The notes below the pieces were generated by a model. It worked only from the letters and a program-made list of their open reading frames with translations. It had not been told where the DNA came from and made no database searches. The position numbers were made by a program, and so were the translations under genes. From Marinoscillum sp. MHG1-6 (GTDB lineage: Bacteria > Bacteroidota > Bacteroidia > Cytophagales > Cyclobacteriaceae), in contig NZ_JAMZMI010000005.1 in NCBI RefSeq assembly GCF_024714475.1, positions 186,001 through 250,000 of the forward strand: a stretch of 64,000 nt of DNA. The letters are read 5' to 3'. This document shows, one piece after another, positions 18,001 to 25,566 of this stretch; the first letter of the stretch is position 1; each line of letters begins with the position of its first letter.

Positions 18001-18494
18001 CTGTCTCCTTCTCCAACGTTCACCTCATACCCCATGAAAATATCAGAATTGATCGTTCCACGCAGGTACTGATTTTTGATCAGCGGTTCCCGATTGACCG
18101 GCAGCAGAGAATATATCTCGATAAGCGTATTTTTACTCGGAACCACATGGCGCCTGGCTACATATGTCCCGTTATCGAAACTCAGCTTATACAGCTCATC
18201 CTTAGATCTCAGTTGTGGATATGAGGGGGTTAATTCATTATCAGACCAGTAAACCAGCGTACCATTCACAAAAACACGCTTCAGGAAACGAGCATTCGAG
18301 TTGATATCAAACGGGTTGGAGTAGATGGTGAACTGATCAACGAAGTCCAGTAAATCAGCCTTCTGATCCATGATTTGCTCTTCAAAGTTTTCCTGTATCT
18401 GGCCTTCAATACGCTGCTTATCATTCAGAGATACTCTCCAGATAAATCCGGCAGCAATAAGGAAAATAAGAGTAAGAGATAGGGATCGGGTCAT
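14940..18494 (-). CDS. very large multi-TM sensor histidine kinase, NtrY-like
   Basis: An 1184-residue kinase from the ATG at 18494; an in-frame GTG at 18560 would overlap the DUF983 gene and is disfavoured. After TM1 comes an extracytoplasmic region of about 150 residues, then about eight TM helices (roughly residues 185-450), a second extracytoplasmic stretch, two more TMs near 690-750, a third sensing loop, a final TM near 915-935 and a HAMP-like linker. The H-box reads EIARQVAHEIKNPLTPMRLK, like NtrY. The ATPase has NILLNAIQA, DNGEGIS, FSTKATGSGIGLAVA and GEGTTF. No response regulator is adjacent. It overlaps the start of the outer-membrane protein gene, which suggests joint expression. 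Confidence 0.88.
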   Translation of the reverse strand: MTRSLSLTLIFLIAAGFIWRVSLNDKQRIEGQIQENFEEQIMDQKADLLDFVDQFTIYSNPFDINSNARFLKRVFVNGTLVYWSDNELTPSYPQLRSKDELYKLSFDNGTYVARRHVVPSKNTLIEIYSLLPVNREPLIKNQYLRGTINSDIFMGYEVNVGEGDSYIKSTDFTVAYSLGEVSSGRVDAILLLLILISGLFLFYQKWSDWTDNLGEKVRLILGLVAIVLARFLILILTRYWLDISLFDPINYTSSLAHSLGDLLLNSLLIVIVLRLLYRQLINLIVRFNSLIAGILMLLVIQYCGFLVCKVSWNILENSLISLDVSERLQFSDQRVVAYLVLVVWSVIVFHVFQIGIYWINSVKANRWLLFVIHVIMLVVGWSLLSERVTFSIALAGLVWWILVLTRLSFDHFNLDYSSFLYSSLLIVLCASICSFTVYKHYEKDELVAKRRFANRLLIKNDFLAEYYLSQRVLNIQNDQYIKSRLSNRLLVRKNIREKIRRQHLSTYFDKYDIEVFLFDSEGKAMDNLSSSYEALWAEFAKEPFKTDYPNIYFVEGKKDNVQDRYYTFIPVSSLGREVGYVVLTLTLKKYIPTSVFPQLVVAGQYYLSENDRYDYAVFKEGKLLYKRSRIEFQNILGYPDLTNEQLFDKGIEKQGIQFYGLKTSDGRVYVIASPDYHVLAIVANFSFLYLVILFCMALLFWVFKAFDHERIFNLATKIQLYLGLSFVVPMLIVSVALLNSLNQSYKEEIDKNSNKKAYNISESLVDLLDRFYNNEINRDDLGNEVSRVASLIQSDVNIYSSQGQLLVSSEADIFELGLLSRQIAPRPFNAIKYGNAENKIYKQSIGELEFRVSFLGLKSYRNGELLGILSMPYFDSKSHLQRQQVEVFNNLISIFTIIFLFSLIIGNLIIDRLVKPLKLITEGLKTTNLQETNQPIEYHSADEVGILINEYNQMISKLEESKAALAESQKESAWKEIARQVAHEIKNPLTPMRLKIQQMMRHKGADSQDYKVLSSLIGQIDALSSIADSFSAFAKMPAPKNEQFDIAALIQEVADVHCSDDVLIDLSGVDQEVIVDADKKIFNGIFNNILLNAIQATSKNPVEVHIDLEVKPRKVLIAVKDNGEGISEESRDKIFTPYFSTKATGSGIGLAVAKKGIENAGGNIWFESKIGEGTTFFISMPVVV

Positions 18495-18522
18495 TAAGCC
18501 ATGAGAATAATGCCCAATATAA

Positions 18523-18909
18523 TTATTTAGATTGTTTTGCGGGATCGTAGTGAACTCCACTAAAAATATTCAGGAATAAAACCCTTGAATAACGAAGAGT
18601 TAGCGGATATAGTAAAGCAGAAACAAGTCCTACAGTTATAATGTAAGTTTCCAATTCAGGATCACCTACAAAAAAGTAAAGACAAAAAACAGTCACCAAG
18701 AAAATTCCCACGGACAAAGCATAGCTTACAAACATTGCCCCGTAAAAAAAACCGGGCTCTCTTTCATAGCGAAGGTTACAAACCGGGCATTCCTGGTTCA
18801 TTACTGTAAACTTCTTCAAATCATACGCTCCATGAGGAAAGATTTTACCCTCACGACATCGGGGGCATTTACACTCAAGAAGTGCGGGAATAAGTCCTTT
18901 TTGGCTCAT
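18523..18909 (-). CDS. DUF983 membrane protein with zinc-ribbon
   Basis: About 128 residues. The N-terminus carries two Cys pairs, CPRCREGKIF and CPVCN, spaced like a small zinc ribbon; two TM helices (VSYALSVGIFLVTVFCLYFF and IITVGLVSALLYPLTL) follow. This is the DUF983 family, often found near cytochrome oxidase genes in Bacteroidota and Proteobacteria and suspected of a role in oxidase biogenesis, though unproven. An ATG four codons upstream (18921) is also possible. Either start overlaps the previous gene, so translation is probably coupled. Confidence 0.82.
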   Translation of the reverse strand: MSQKGLIPALLECKCPRCREGKIFPHGAYDLKKFTVMNQECPVCNLRYEREPGFFYGAMFVSYALSVGIFLVTVFCLYFFVGDPELETYIITVGLVSALLYPLTLRYSRVLFLNIFSGVHYDPAKQSK

Positions 18910-19132
18910 TGACCTTTGCATTTTTGTACCAGAAGTAAGCCACCACGGCTATCGCCACATATGGTGTAAAAAATAGATAAAGAATTCCTGTGTTTAAACC
19001 AGCAGCTAATGAAGTATCGCCCTGACTAACGTTATTCACTACCTGGGTTCGACACATTGCGCACTGAGCCTCAGCCCAAAATGTACCCAATAAACAATAG
19101 GTAATTACGCAAATCCTCAACCATAAATTCAT
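18875..19132 (-). CDS. small exported membrane protein with CAMC motif
   Basis: An 85-residue protein. A signal peptide ends at AEA; mature residues start QCAMCRTQVVNN, then GLNTGILYLFFTPYVAIAVV forms a TM helix and the basic tail is cytoplasmic. The two cysteines in CAMC would face the periplasm just outside the membrane, where they could bind copper, form a disulfide or contact heme. I know similar short proteins only as conserved hypothetical neighbours of oxidase genes in this phylum. It begins 3 bp after the DUF420 gene and overlaps the DUF983 gene. Confidence 0.75.
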   Translation of the reverse strand: MNLWLRICVITYCLLGTFWAEAQCAMCRTQVVNNVSQGDTSLAAGLNTGILYLFFTPYVAIAVVAYFWYKNAKVNEPKRTYSRTS

Positions 19133-19135
19133 GCC

Positions 19136-19705
19136 TCAAAGATAATAAGGGGATATCAGAAGGTATACAATTACTCCGGTCACAGAAACATAAAGCCATA
19201 CAGGAAATGTGAACTTCACAATTTTCTTGTGTCTGGTAATCTGATCAGTCAGCGCAAAGTAAAATGCAAGCAAAACGAAAGGAACGACTACGAAAGAAAG
19301 ACCAATATGGGAAAGTAATGTAAACACGTAAATCGTTCGCAGGGCACCCACTTTCAACAGCTCATCGGCGCTAAGAATTCCATCCTTATTGGAGTCCCCG
19401 AAGATGACAGAAGTCGAATTCGAATGGTAAACCACATAGGAAACAAGAAAAAGTGTTCCCAATACCAGACAGGAAAGCATCAGTTTTTTATGAAGACTTA
19501 CCTTCCGTTTTCTGATGGCTATTAATGCCAATATCAATAGCACAGAGGTAGTGCTATTCAGCAAAGCATTCAGCTTCGGCAAGGCTTTAATCCAATCCCC
19601 ACTTAGTCCCAGGTCAAGTGGGCTGTATAATAATATCGCCACAACTAGTGGGATAGCTATAGAAATAGCAATAATGATCCTTAAATAAACTTTATTCTCT
19701 TTCAC
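19136..19705 (-). CDS. DUF420 membrane protein with an EF-hand loop
   Basis: About 190 residues with five predicted TM helices, matching DUF420 (YozB/CtaM-like), a family linked to assembly of caa3-type oxidases. His residues in VVYHSNS and LLSHIGLS are candidates for metal or heme contacts. Between two helices lies DSNKDGILSADE, a canonical 12-residue EF-hand calcium loop (Asp1, Asn3, Asp5, Gly6, Leu8, Glu12). No ATG is available near the start: GTG at 19705, preceded by GAGAAGA, is preferred over TTG at 19714. Both overlap the end of the SCO-like gene. Confidence 0.82.
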   Translation of the reverse strand: MKENKVYLRIIIAISIAIPLVVAILLYSPLDLGLSGDWIKALPKLNALLNSTTSVLLILALIAIRKRKVSLHKKLMLSCLVLGTLFLVSYVVYHSNSTSVIFGDSNKDGILSADELLKVGALRTIYVFTLLSHIGLSFVVVPFVLLAFYFALTDQITRHKKIVKFTFPVWLYVSVTGVIVYLLISPYYL

Positions 19706-20099
19706 TCTTCTCAATATTAGTTAAGTAGATATCCACTTCAGTAAGTATACGATCCGTCTCTTCTCTGCTTGCCTTATAGAAGCCTCGGTAATAACCCTCT
19801 TCATCAACCAAAACGGCGGCATTGTCTTTCAGACAACTCTCCTCCATTATGAGTTTCATTTCAGAATCAGAAACTGACTCAAATCTTCTTTTGATACGTG
19901 TTAGTTCATTCCGCTTTGTCTCCCATAATTCTGCATTGAGTTGCAAGTAAGCCCCGTCAACAATGCGACAGGAGTCAGCTACCATTTCAAACTTCGGGAT
20001 ATCAAATTTGTTCTCTCCGAAGATTTGCAATATCAGATACCAGCTAATTGGTAGTACAAATACGACGATAAAAAAGCCAGCTACGATTAGTTTCTTCAT
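19692..20099 (-). CDS. shortened SCO1/SenC-like protein lacking the copper site
   Basis: From the ATG at 20099 the protein has 135 residues; an upstream ATG at 20132 lies inside a terminator stem and is rejected. One TM helix is followed by IFGENKFDIPKF, the opening typical of SCO proteins in this phylum, and the end VLVDEEGYYRGFYKASREET resembles the SCO C-terminus. The middle, where SCO proteins have the thioredoxin-fold strand with CxxxC and a later copper His, is missing; only two single cysteines remain (DSCRIV and EESCLK). Its place after subunit IV and before DUF420 is where SCO genes usually stand. Probably a degenerate paralogue without copper transfer. Confidence 0.6.
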   Translation of the reverse strand: MKKLIVAGFFIVVFVLPISWYLILQIFGENKFDIPKFEMVADSCRIVDGAYLQLNAELWETKRNELTRIKRRFESVSDSEMKLIMEESCLKDNAAVLVDEEGYYRGFYKASREETDRILTEVDIYLTNIEKSERE

Positions 20100-20109
20100 G
20101 GCATAAAAA

Positions 20110-20129
20110 AAGAGGCCTAACAGCCTCTT
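20110..20129 (-). terminator. intrinsic terminator after cytochrome oxidase subunit IV
   Basis: AAGAGGC (20110-20116) pairs with GCCTCTT (20123-20129) around a 6-nt loop, and read on the minus strand the stem is followed by a run of seven Ts. It lies between the subunit IV gene and the SCO-like gene. It should end most transcripts of the act-cox operon and leave the assembly genes at lower level. Confidence 0.78.
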
Positions 20130-20152
20130 CAAATTTTATTAAGTTCTCTACA

Positions 20153-20482
20153 TCAATAAAGCAAACTGAAAATAGCAGAACCCTGGTAGCTCAAAATAAA
20201 CAGGAGGAATACTATGAACATGGTAGGCAATAAAATCGCCCAGATCAAAGACTTCTTCTCATGTGAAAGGTGCATAAATTGTCCAACAATGTAGAAAGCT
20301 TTTACTATCGTCAAGATGACGAAAATAAACGTCTTTATTGCACCTGATTCCATGGTGAAGGCAATGACGAATTCAACCGCAGTTACGGCCAAAAGAATCA
20401 ACATAACCTTCCATATACCCCAGATCTTGGCCTTATCAGCCGGCTGCACTTCTATTTGTGGTGTATTATCGTGATGTTCCAT
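20153..20482 (-). CDS. cytochrome c oxidase subunit IV (caa3-type, small)
   Basis: A 109-residue protein with three TM helices, the prokaryotic COX4/CyoD-like family (PF03626). IVKAFYIVGQFMHLSHEKKS is the family signature between helices 2 and 3. It stabilises the subunit I-III core rather than taking part in catalysis. It stands last in the oxidase gene series, 23 bp after subunit III, and is followed by a terminator. Confidence 0.9.
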   Translation of the reverse strand: MEHHDNTPQIEVQPADKAKIWGIWKVMLILLAVTAVEFVIAFTMESGAIKTFIFVILTIVKAFYIVGQFMHLSHEKKSLIWAILLPTMFIVFLLFILSYQGSAIFSLLY

Positions 20483-20505
20483 AATTTCTTAAATCTCGGG
20501 TTAGA

Positions 20506-21225
20506 TTAAACAAGGTAGAAGAAGGTAAATACGAATACCCATACAAGGTCTACAAAGTGCCAGTACAAACCAACCTTTTCAACCATCTCATAGTGGCCTC
20601 TTTTCTCTAATTTACCTACCGTAGTCTGATAGAATATGATAAAGTTCAATACCACACCACTGAATACGTGGAATCCGTGAAATCCTGTAATAAAGAAAAA
20701 CAGGGCAGCGAAGTTTGGAGGACCATACTCGTTTATTGAAAGATTAGCTCCCACTCCTCCGTTACCATGAATGAAGTGTGACCACTCCCATGCCTGACAA
20801 CCAAGGAAAGTCAAACCACCTAAAATGGTCCAAAGCATCCACTTCTCCACAGCAGTCTTATCCATTCTATGTCCGGCTTCCACCGCCAATACCATCGTCA
20901 CACTACTCAAGATGAGGATAAAAGTCATGATCCCTACAAAAACCAATGGAAGCGACACACCATGCAAGAAAGGAACCGCCTCAAACACTTTTTCAGGGAC
21001 AGGCCAGTATGCCTGAGAAAAAACGAAATCCTCGATAGCTCCTTCATAAGCCGGGTAGCTAAACCTGGTCATACCATAAGCAATCAATAATGCTGAAAAG
21101 GTAAAGGCATCAGAGAGTAGGAAGAACCACATCATTAGTTTTCCATAGCTGGCCTTCATCGGTTCAGTACCGCCAGCCCAAGCACTCATTTTACCTCCAT
21201 CCACTAGAACTGTAGTGTTTGACAT
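20506..21225 (-). CDS. cytochrome c oxidase subunit III (larger paralogue)
   Basis: A 239-residue heme-copper oxidase subunit III with about seven hydrophobic helices. Family marks include MWFFLLSDAFTFSALL near residue 32, QAWEWSHFI near 145, FFITGFHGFHVFSGVV near 180 and VGLYWHFVDLVWVFVF at the end. Subunit III has no redox centre; it supports proton uptake and stability of subunit I. A second subunit III gene precedes it by 11 bp. Confidence 0.93.
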   Translation of the reverse strand: MSNTTVLVDGGKMSAWAGGTEPMKASYGKLMMWFFLLSDAFTFSALLIAYGMTRFSYPAYEGAIEDFVFSQAYWPVPEKVFEAVPFLHGVSLPLVFVGIMTFILILSSVTMVLAVEAGHRMDKTAVEKWMLWTILGGLTFLGCQAWEWSHFIHGNGGVGANLSINEYGPPNFAALFFFITGFHGFHVFSGVVLNFIIFYQTTVGKLEKRGHYEMVEKVGLYWHFVDLVWVFVFTFFYLV

Positions 21226-21236
21226 AGTGAAAAAGT

Positions 21237-21821
21237 CTAATTATTAAGAATCAAAAATAAATATAAATACAGCCAAAGTCCACCCAAAAAATGCCAATAA
21301 GTTACGCACATTTCAATCTGCGCAAGGCTTTTAGAATGAACCTTATATCGAAATGAATTGACAAGCACAACCAGCAAAAAGATAAGCCCTCCTACCAAGT
21401 GTACCACGTGCAATCCGGTAAACACATATATAAATGAACCAGCAGGGTTTCCCACAAAAAACACCTCCTGTTCTACCAACTGTCCCCAGGAGAAAAACTG
21501 ACCAACCGAGAAGGCAACAGCCAGGACAGCTGTTAGGGTCAACCCCAATCTGATGTTGAACAGATTATTCCTTTTAGCAGCCAGATAAGCAAAATGAATA
21601 CTGATACTGCTTAGCACAATCATTACTGAAGTCACGTTAAACAATGACGGAAAATCTATCAACGCCCAGTTGCCTTCAGATTTCTTCACGATATACGCAC
21701 TTGTCAGCGAAGCGAAGATCATGGTAACGGATATGATAAATAACCACATCGCAAACTTCTTAGGGTGCATTGATTTCACCCTCACTTTTCCTAAATGTAT
21801 GTCAGCTGATGATCTCGTCAT
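21237..21821 (-). CDS. cytochrome c oxidase subunit III (shorter paralogue)
   Basis: A 194-residue subunit III-like protein with five predicted TM helices. KKFAMWLFIISVTMIFASLT is helix 1, FTGLHVVHLVGGLIFLL a middle helix, and MCVTYWHFLGGLWLYLYLFL the last one with the conserved YWHF. It begins one base after the heme O synthase stop, so the two are probably translationally coupled. Two tandem subunit III genes are usual in this phylum's oxidase operons; whether both enter one complex is not shown by sequence. Confidence 0.9.
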   Translation of the reverse strand: MTRSSADIHLGKVRVKSMHPKKFAMWLFIISVTMIFASLTSAYIVKKSEGNWALIDFPSLFNVTSVMIVLSSISIHFAYLAAKRNNLFNIRLGLTLTAVLAVAFSVGQFFSWGQLVEQEVFFVGNPAGSFIYVFTGLHVVHLVGGLIFLLVVLVNSFRYKVHSKSLAQIEMCVTYWHFLGGLWLYLYLFLILNN

Positions 21822-21822
21822 A

Positions 21823-22710
21823 TTAAATTTTGTCTAAGAGATACGCTATCTGCACTATAGGCAAATAGATAAAAGAACCGAACATAATTTTCAACGCAGA
21901 TTTTCTTGAGTTGTCCTTTAACAGCATAAAGGTCTGAGAAAGGAACAATGCTCCACAAAACGTTGCAACCACCCCACTGGTAATTCCTGTTAGACCGAAA
22001 TACGTCGGCAACAAGCCCAACGGCAATAGAAACAAGGTATAGGTCATAATATTAATTGCCGTATTCAAATCCTTCTTACCACCACTTGGCAATAACTTGA
22101 ATCCGGCCTTTTTATAATCTTCGTCAGCCACCCATGCAATAGCCCAAAAATGAGGAAACTGCCAAATGAACTGAATGCCAAAAATGATCAGGGCTTCGTA
22201 GGAAATAACTCCTGTAGCAGCTGTCCACCCTAAAAGTGGTGGAAGTGCTCCCGGAATCGCTCCAACAAACACTGCAATCGGCCCTACCCTTTTTAACGGT
22301 GTGTATACAAATGAATACAACACCATAGAAACCATCGAAAGAACTACAGTAATTGGGTTTGTAAGCCAAACCAACAACAACAAACCGATAGCTCCGGTTA
22401 ATATCGAAAATTGAATTGCATCCTGGCTGGAAAGTCTACTTGTTGGCAATGGTCTGCCCTGTGTTCTGGTCATCACACGATCATACTCCACTTCCTTTAC
22501 CTGGTTAATAATCACCGAGGATCCCGAGATCAAAAAACCTCCAAATACAAGTCCTGCAAAACCTATCCAGGATAAATCTCCTTTATTACCTAGCAAATAG
22601 CCAAAACCACTGGAAAATGCCACCAGAGATGACAATCTCACCTTGAGCAATTCGACATAAGCCCGGGCCTTTTCAGAATAACTTAAAGAATATGTTGAAG
22701 TAGTCTGCAT
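21823..22710 (-). CDS. ctaB: protoheme IX farnesyltransferase (heme O synthase)
   Basis: A 295-residue UbiA-type prenyltransferase of the inner membrane. It joins a farnesyl group to the vinyl of heme B, giving heme O for the oxidase. The first Asp-rich substrate motif is NQVKEVEYDRVMTRTQGRPL, whose D and R residues bind Mg-diphosphate, and the second region is FPHFWAIAWVADEDYKKAGF. About eight TM helices are present. Its ATG overlaps the last base of the ctaA stop codon, indicating coupled translation with heme A synthase. Confidence 0.95.
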   Translation of the reverse strand: MQTTSTYSLSYSEKARAYVELLKVRLSSLVAFSSGFGYLLGNKGDLSWIGFAGLVFGGFLISGSSVIINQVKEVEYDRVMTRTQGRPLPTSRLSSQDAIQFSILTGAIGLLLLVWLTNPITVVLSMVSMVLYSFVYTPLKRVGPIAVFVGAIPGALPPLLGWTAATGVISYEALIIFGIQFIWQFPHFWAIAWVADEDYKKAGFKLLPSGGKKDLNTAINIMTYTLFLLPLGLLPTYFGLTGITSGVVATFCGALFLSQTFMLLKDNSRKSALKIMFGSFIYLPIVQIAYLLDKI

Positions 22711-23711
22711 TAGCTAGCTGAAGGATATAATCTAGAGTTCAAAAATAGATAAAATATAACTCCGAAGGCCAGAGAGCCCACAAACAAATGTATCGGCTGA
22801 GCAAAAGCGGGGAATCCCACATAGGTCAAAATAACTCCCAGCAATATCTCAATGAGAAAAAGTCCGCTTAAGACTAACAGATAATAGTTGCCTCTTAATT
22901 CTGACCTATTCAGATAAAGAATATAACCAAGTAGTGCAATAAGTACCAGAGAATATGAACGATGCACTAAAAATACTGTGCTGAGATTATCAATCCATTC
23001 ACCTCTCAAAATTCCCAGCCCATTGAGTACATCTATCTGCTCTCGAACCCCTGTTCCCAAAAGCACTTGAATTGAAAATAATACCAGCAAAACCAAAATT
23101 GCCCAACGACCCTTAACTGCAGTTTGAGCTCCTGTGATTTTGATATTTTGATACATCAACAATCCGACAAGCAACAGGGCCAAAAACATATGAAAAGTAA
23201 TAAAGCCTGGAAGCAGATTCGTAGAAACCACCAATGAACCAACCCATCCCTGAAACAGCACCAGGATAAAACCGGCCAGGCCTAACCAAAGCTGAGTTGA
23301 ATCTCCTGATTTGTATGAATAAAACAAGTTGGCCATAATAAACAATCCAATTGCTACTCCTATTAAGCGGTTAACGTACTCGGTCCACGCCTTTGTCGTA
23401 TCAAACTCGGTTTCTTCAGATATCTCAGGATCGTTTAGCACTCGATCAGAAAGTTCATTCAAGCCTAATGCACCTAGCACTTCAGCCAATCTGTTATTTT
23501 TCTCCAACCTTTTCCTGGCATAAATTTCTTCGTAGCCTGATGGCAATTTTTCATCTGAAACCGGAGGAATATAATTACCAAAACATTTAGGCCAATCAGG
23601 ACAACCCATTCCGGACCCCGTACTACGAACAATGCCGCCTACTAGAATTAAAAAGTAGACGGCAATGATCGTGTATAAGTTGATTTTATAAAATCTATTA
23701 TTATTTGGCAT
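22710..23711 (-). CDS. ctaA: heme A synthase (CtaA/Cox15)
   Basis: A 333-residue membrane enzyme that oxidises the C8 methyl of heme O to the formyl of heme A. After TM1 comes GGIVRSTGSGMGCPDWPKCF, a signature of the family with the Cys pair; the conserved helices carry the heme-ligand histidines in FITFHMFLALLL, FLVHRSYSLVLI and QPIHLFVGSLAFG. The ATG at 23711 is preferred to a TTG at 23720. Either start overlaps the end of coxA, so coupled translation is probable. An inserted charged loop (residues about 50-95) lies between helices 1 and 2. Confidence 0.95.
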   Translation of the reverse strand: MPNNNRFYKINLYTIIAVYFLILVGGIVRSTGSGMGCPDWPKCFGNYIPPVSDEKLPSGYEEIYARKRLEKNNRLAEVLGALGLNELSDRVLNDPEISEETEFDTTKAWTEYVNRLIGVAIGLFIMANLFYSYKSGDSTQLWLGLAGFILVLFQGWVGSLVVSTNLLPGFITFHMFLALLLVGLLMYQNIKITGAQTAVKGRWAILVLLVLFSIQVLLGTGVREQIDVLNGLGILRGEWIDNLSTVFLVHRSYSLVLIALLGYILYLNRSELRGNYYLLVLSGLFLIEILLGVILTYVGFPAFAQPIHLFVGSLAFGVIFYLFLNSRLYPSAS

Positions 23712-25554
23712 CTTGAGCAACCGGACTTACATCCTCGGTCTTTGCCAACTCATTTTCAAATGGAAGATTAGATTCCGGAGTATGACTATATGGAACAGTT
23801 TGTGGAATAAAATCATCCTTTGCTCCCGGCTTACTATAGTCGTACGCCCATCTATAAACTTTAGGAATATCTCCTTCCCAGTTACCATGACCCGGTATTC
23901 TAGGAGTCGTCCATTCAAGTGTAGTTGAACCCCAAGGATTTTGAGGTGCTTTACGTCCTTTGAAAATACTGTAGAAGAAGTTGAACAGGAATACAAACTG
24001 AGCAGAGAAAGTCAAAATTGCTGCAATACTTACGAAAGCGTTCAGGTCAGTAAATGAATTGAATGCATCAAAGTTTGTCCATGAATAATATCTTCTAGGA
24101 AATCCTGCAATACCCACATAATGTAGAGGGAAGAATACCAGGTAGATTCCAACGAAAGAGAACCAGAAGTGGATGTATCCAAGTTTCTCATCCATCATTC
24201 TTCCGAACATTTTAGGGAACCAGTGATAAACACCAGCCAACATCCCAAAGAATGAAGCACTACCCATTACCAGGTGAAAGTGTGCCACCACAAAGTAGGT
24301 ATCATGAAGGTTGATATCTAAAGCAGAGTTACCAAGGAAAATACCAGTTAAGCCACCTGAAATAAAGAACGACACCAATCCAATTGAAAACAGCATTGCT
24401 GGAGTAAAGTGAATATTACCCTTCCATAGGGTAGTGATGTAGTTAAATGCTTTAACCGCAGAAGGCACCGCAATAATCAATGTTAGGAACATGAAGATTG
24501 ATCCCAAAAACGGGTTCATTCCAGTCACAAACATGTGGTGTGCCCAAACTATAAACGATAAGAATGCAATTGCCAACATAGACATGATCATCGCTGTATA
24601 CCCGAAAATTGGCTTTCTCGAGTTCGTAGCAATAATCTCAGAAGTAATCCCAAGGGCAGGAAGTAATACTATGTATACTTCAGGGTGTCCAAGGAACCAG
24701 AATAAATGTTGATAAAGGATCGGGCTACCACCCATATTAGGCAATGCCTCACCTCCGATATAAATTTCAGACAGGTAGAAACTTGTTCCAAATGATCTAT
24801 CAAATACCAATAGCAAGGCTGCCGCCACCAATACCGGGAATGATAACAATCCGATTACAGCCGTGATGAAAAAAGCCCACACTGTCAATGGCAGTCTGGA
24901 GAATGACATTCCCTCGGTTCGAAGGTTAATTACGGTTGTGATATAGTTGATACCACCGAGTAATGTGGAGGCAATGAAGAACACCATGGCAACTAACCAC
25001 AAAGTCATACCCAAGCCAGATCCCGAAATAGCCTGAGGTAACGCACTCAAAGGAGGATAAACGGTCCATCCTCCTCCTGCAGGTCCTGTTTCAAGAAACA
25101 GAGAAACGAACATTATAGTACTGGAAATAAAGAATAACCAATAGGATAACATGTTCATAAAACCAGAAGCCATATCCCTGGCTCCAATTTGAAGAGGGAT
25201 CAAAAAGTTACTAAAGGTACCACTCAGCCCCGCTGTCAAAACAAAGAATACCATGATAGTACCATGCATGGTAACGAGGGCCAAATAGAACTCAGAATCC
25301 AATTTCCCAGCTGAAGTGATCCACTTACCCAAAATTGGTCTCAACCACTCTAGACTCATATCAGGGAAACCTAACTGGAGTCTGAAAATTATTGACAACC
25401 CACCACCGATAAGTGCCCAAAAAATACCTGAGATCAGGTACTGCTTGGCAATCATCTTATGATCAGTGCTGAAAATATATTTTTGAATGAAGCTTTGCTC
25501 ATGATGCTCATCATGATGCACTTCTTCTCCTATGTGAATGTCCGCTACTGACAT
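23701..25554 (-). CDS. ctaD: cytochrome c oxidase subunit I
   Basis: The catalytic subunit, 617 residues and 12 TM helices, holding heme a and the heme a3-CuB centre where oxygen is reduced. Visible marks are VTMHGTIMVFFVLTAG (heme a ligand), LGHPEVYIVLLPALG (CuB His, cross-linked Tyr and the D-channel Glu of A1-type enzymes), WAHHMFVTGM (two CuB His), AVPSAVKAF with the K-channel Lys, and HDTYFVVAHFHLVMG (heme ligands). A short His-rich N-terminal tail (about residues 10-20) could be cytoplasmic metal-binding. It follows subunit II by 12 bp. Confidence 0.97.
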   Translation of the reverse strand: MSVADIHIGEEVHHDEHHEQSFIQKYIFSTDHKMIAKQYLISGIFWALIGGGLSIIFRLQLGFPDMSLEWLRPILGKWITSAGKLDSEFYLALVTMHGTIMVFFVLTAGLSGTFSNFLIPLQIGARDMASGFMNMLSYWLFFISSTIMFVSLFLETGPAGGGWTVYPPLSALPQAISGSGLGMTLWLVAMVFFIASTLLGGINYITTVINLRTEGMSFSRLPLTVWAFFITAVIGLLSFPVLVAAALLLVFDRSFGTSFYLSEIYIGGEALPNMGGSPILYQHLFWFLGHPEVYIVLLPALGITSEIIATNSRKPIFGYTAMIMSMLAIAFLSFIVWAHHMFVTGMNPFLGSIFMFLTLIIAVPSAVKAFNYITTLWKGNIHFTPAMLFSIGLVSFFISGGLTGIFLGNSALDINLHDTYFVVAHFHLVMGSASFFGMLAGVYHWFPKMFGRMMDEKLGYIHFWFSFVGIYLVFFPLHYVGIAGFPRRYYSWTNFDAFNSFTDLNAFVSIAAILTFSAQFVFLFNFFYSIFKGRKAPQNPWGSTTLEWTTPRIPGHGNWEGDIPKVYRWAYDYSKPGAKDDFIPQTVPYSHTPESNLPFENELAKTEDVSPVAQDAK

Positions 25555-25566
25555 GTTTTAATGCTT

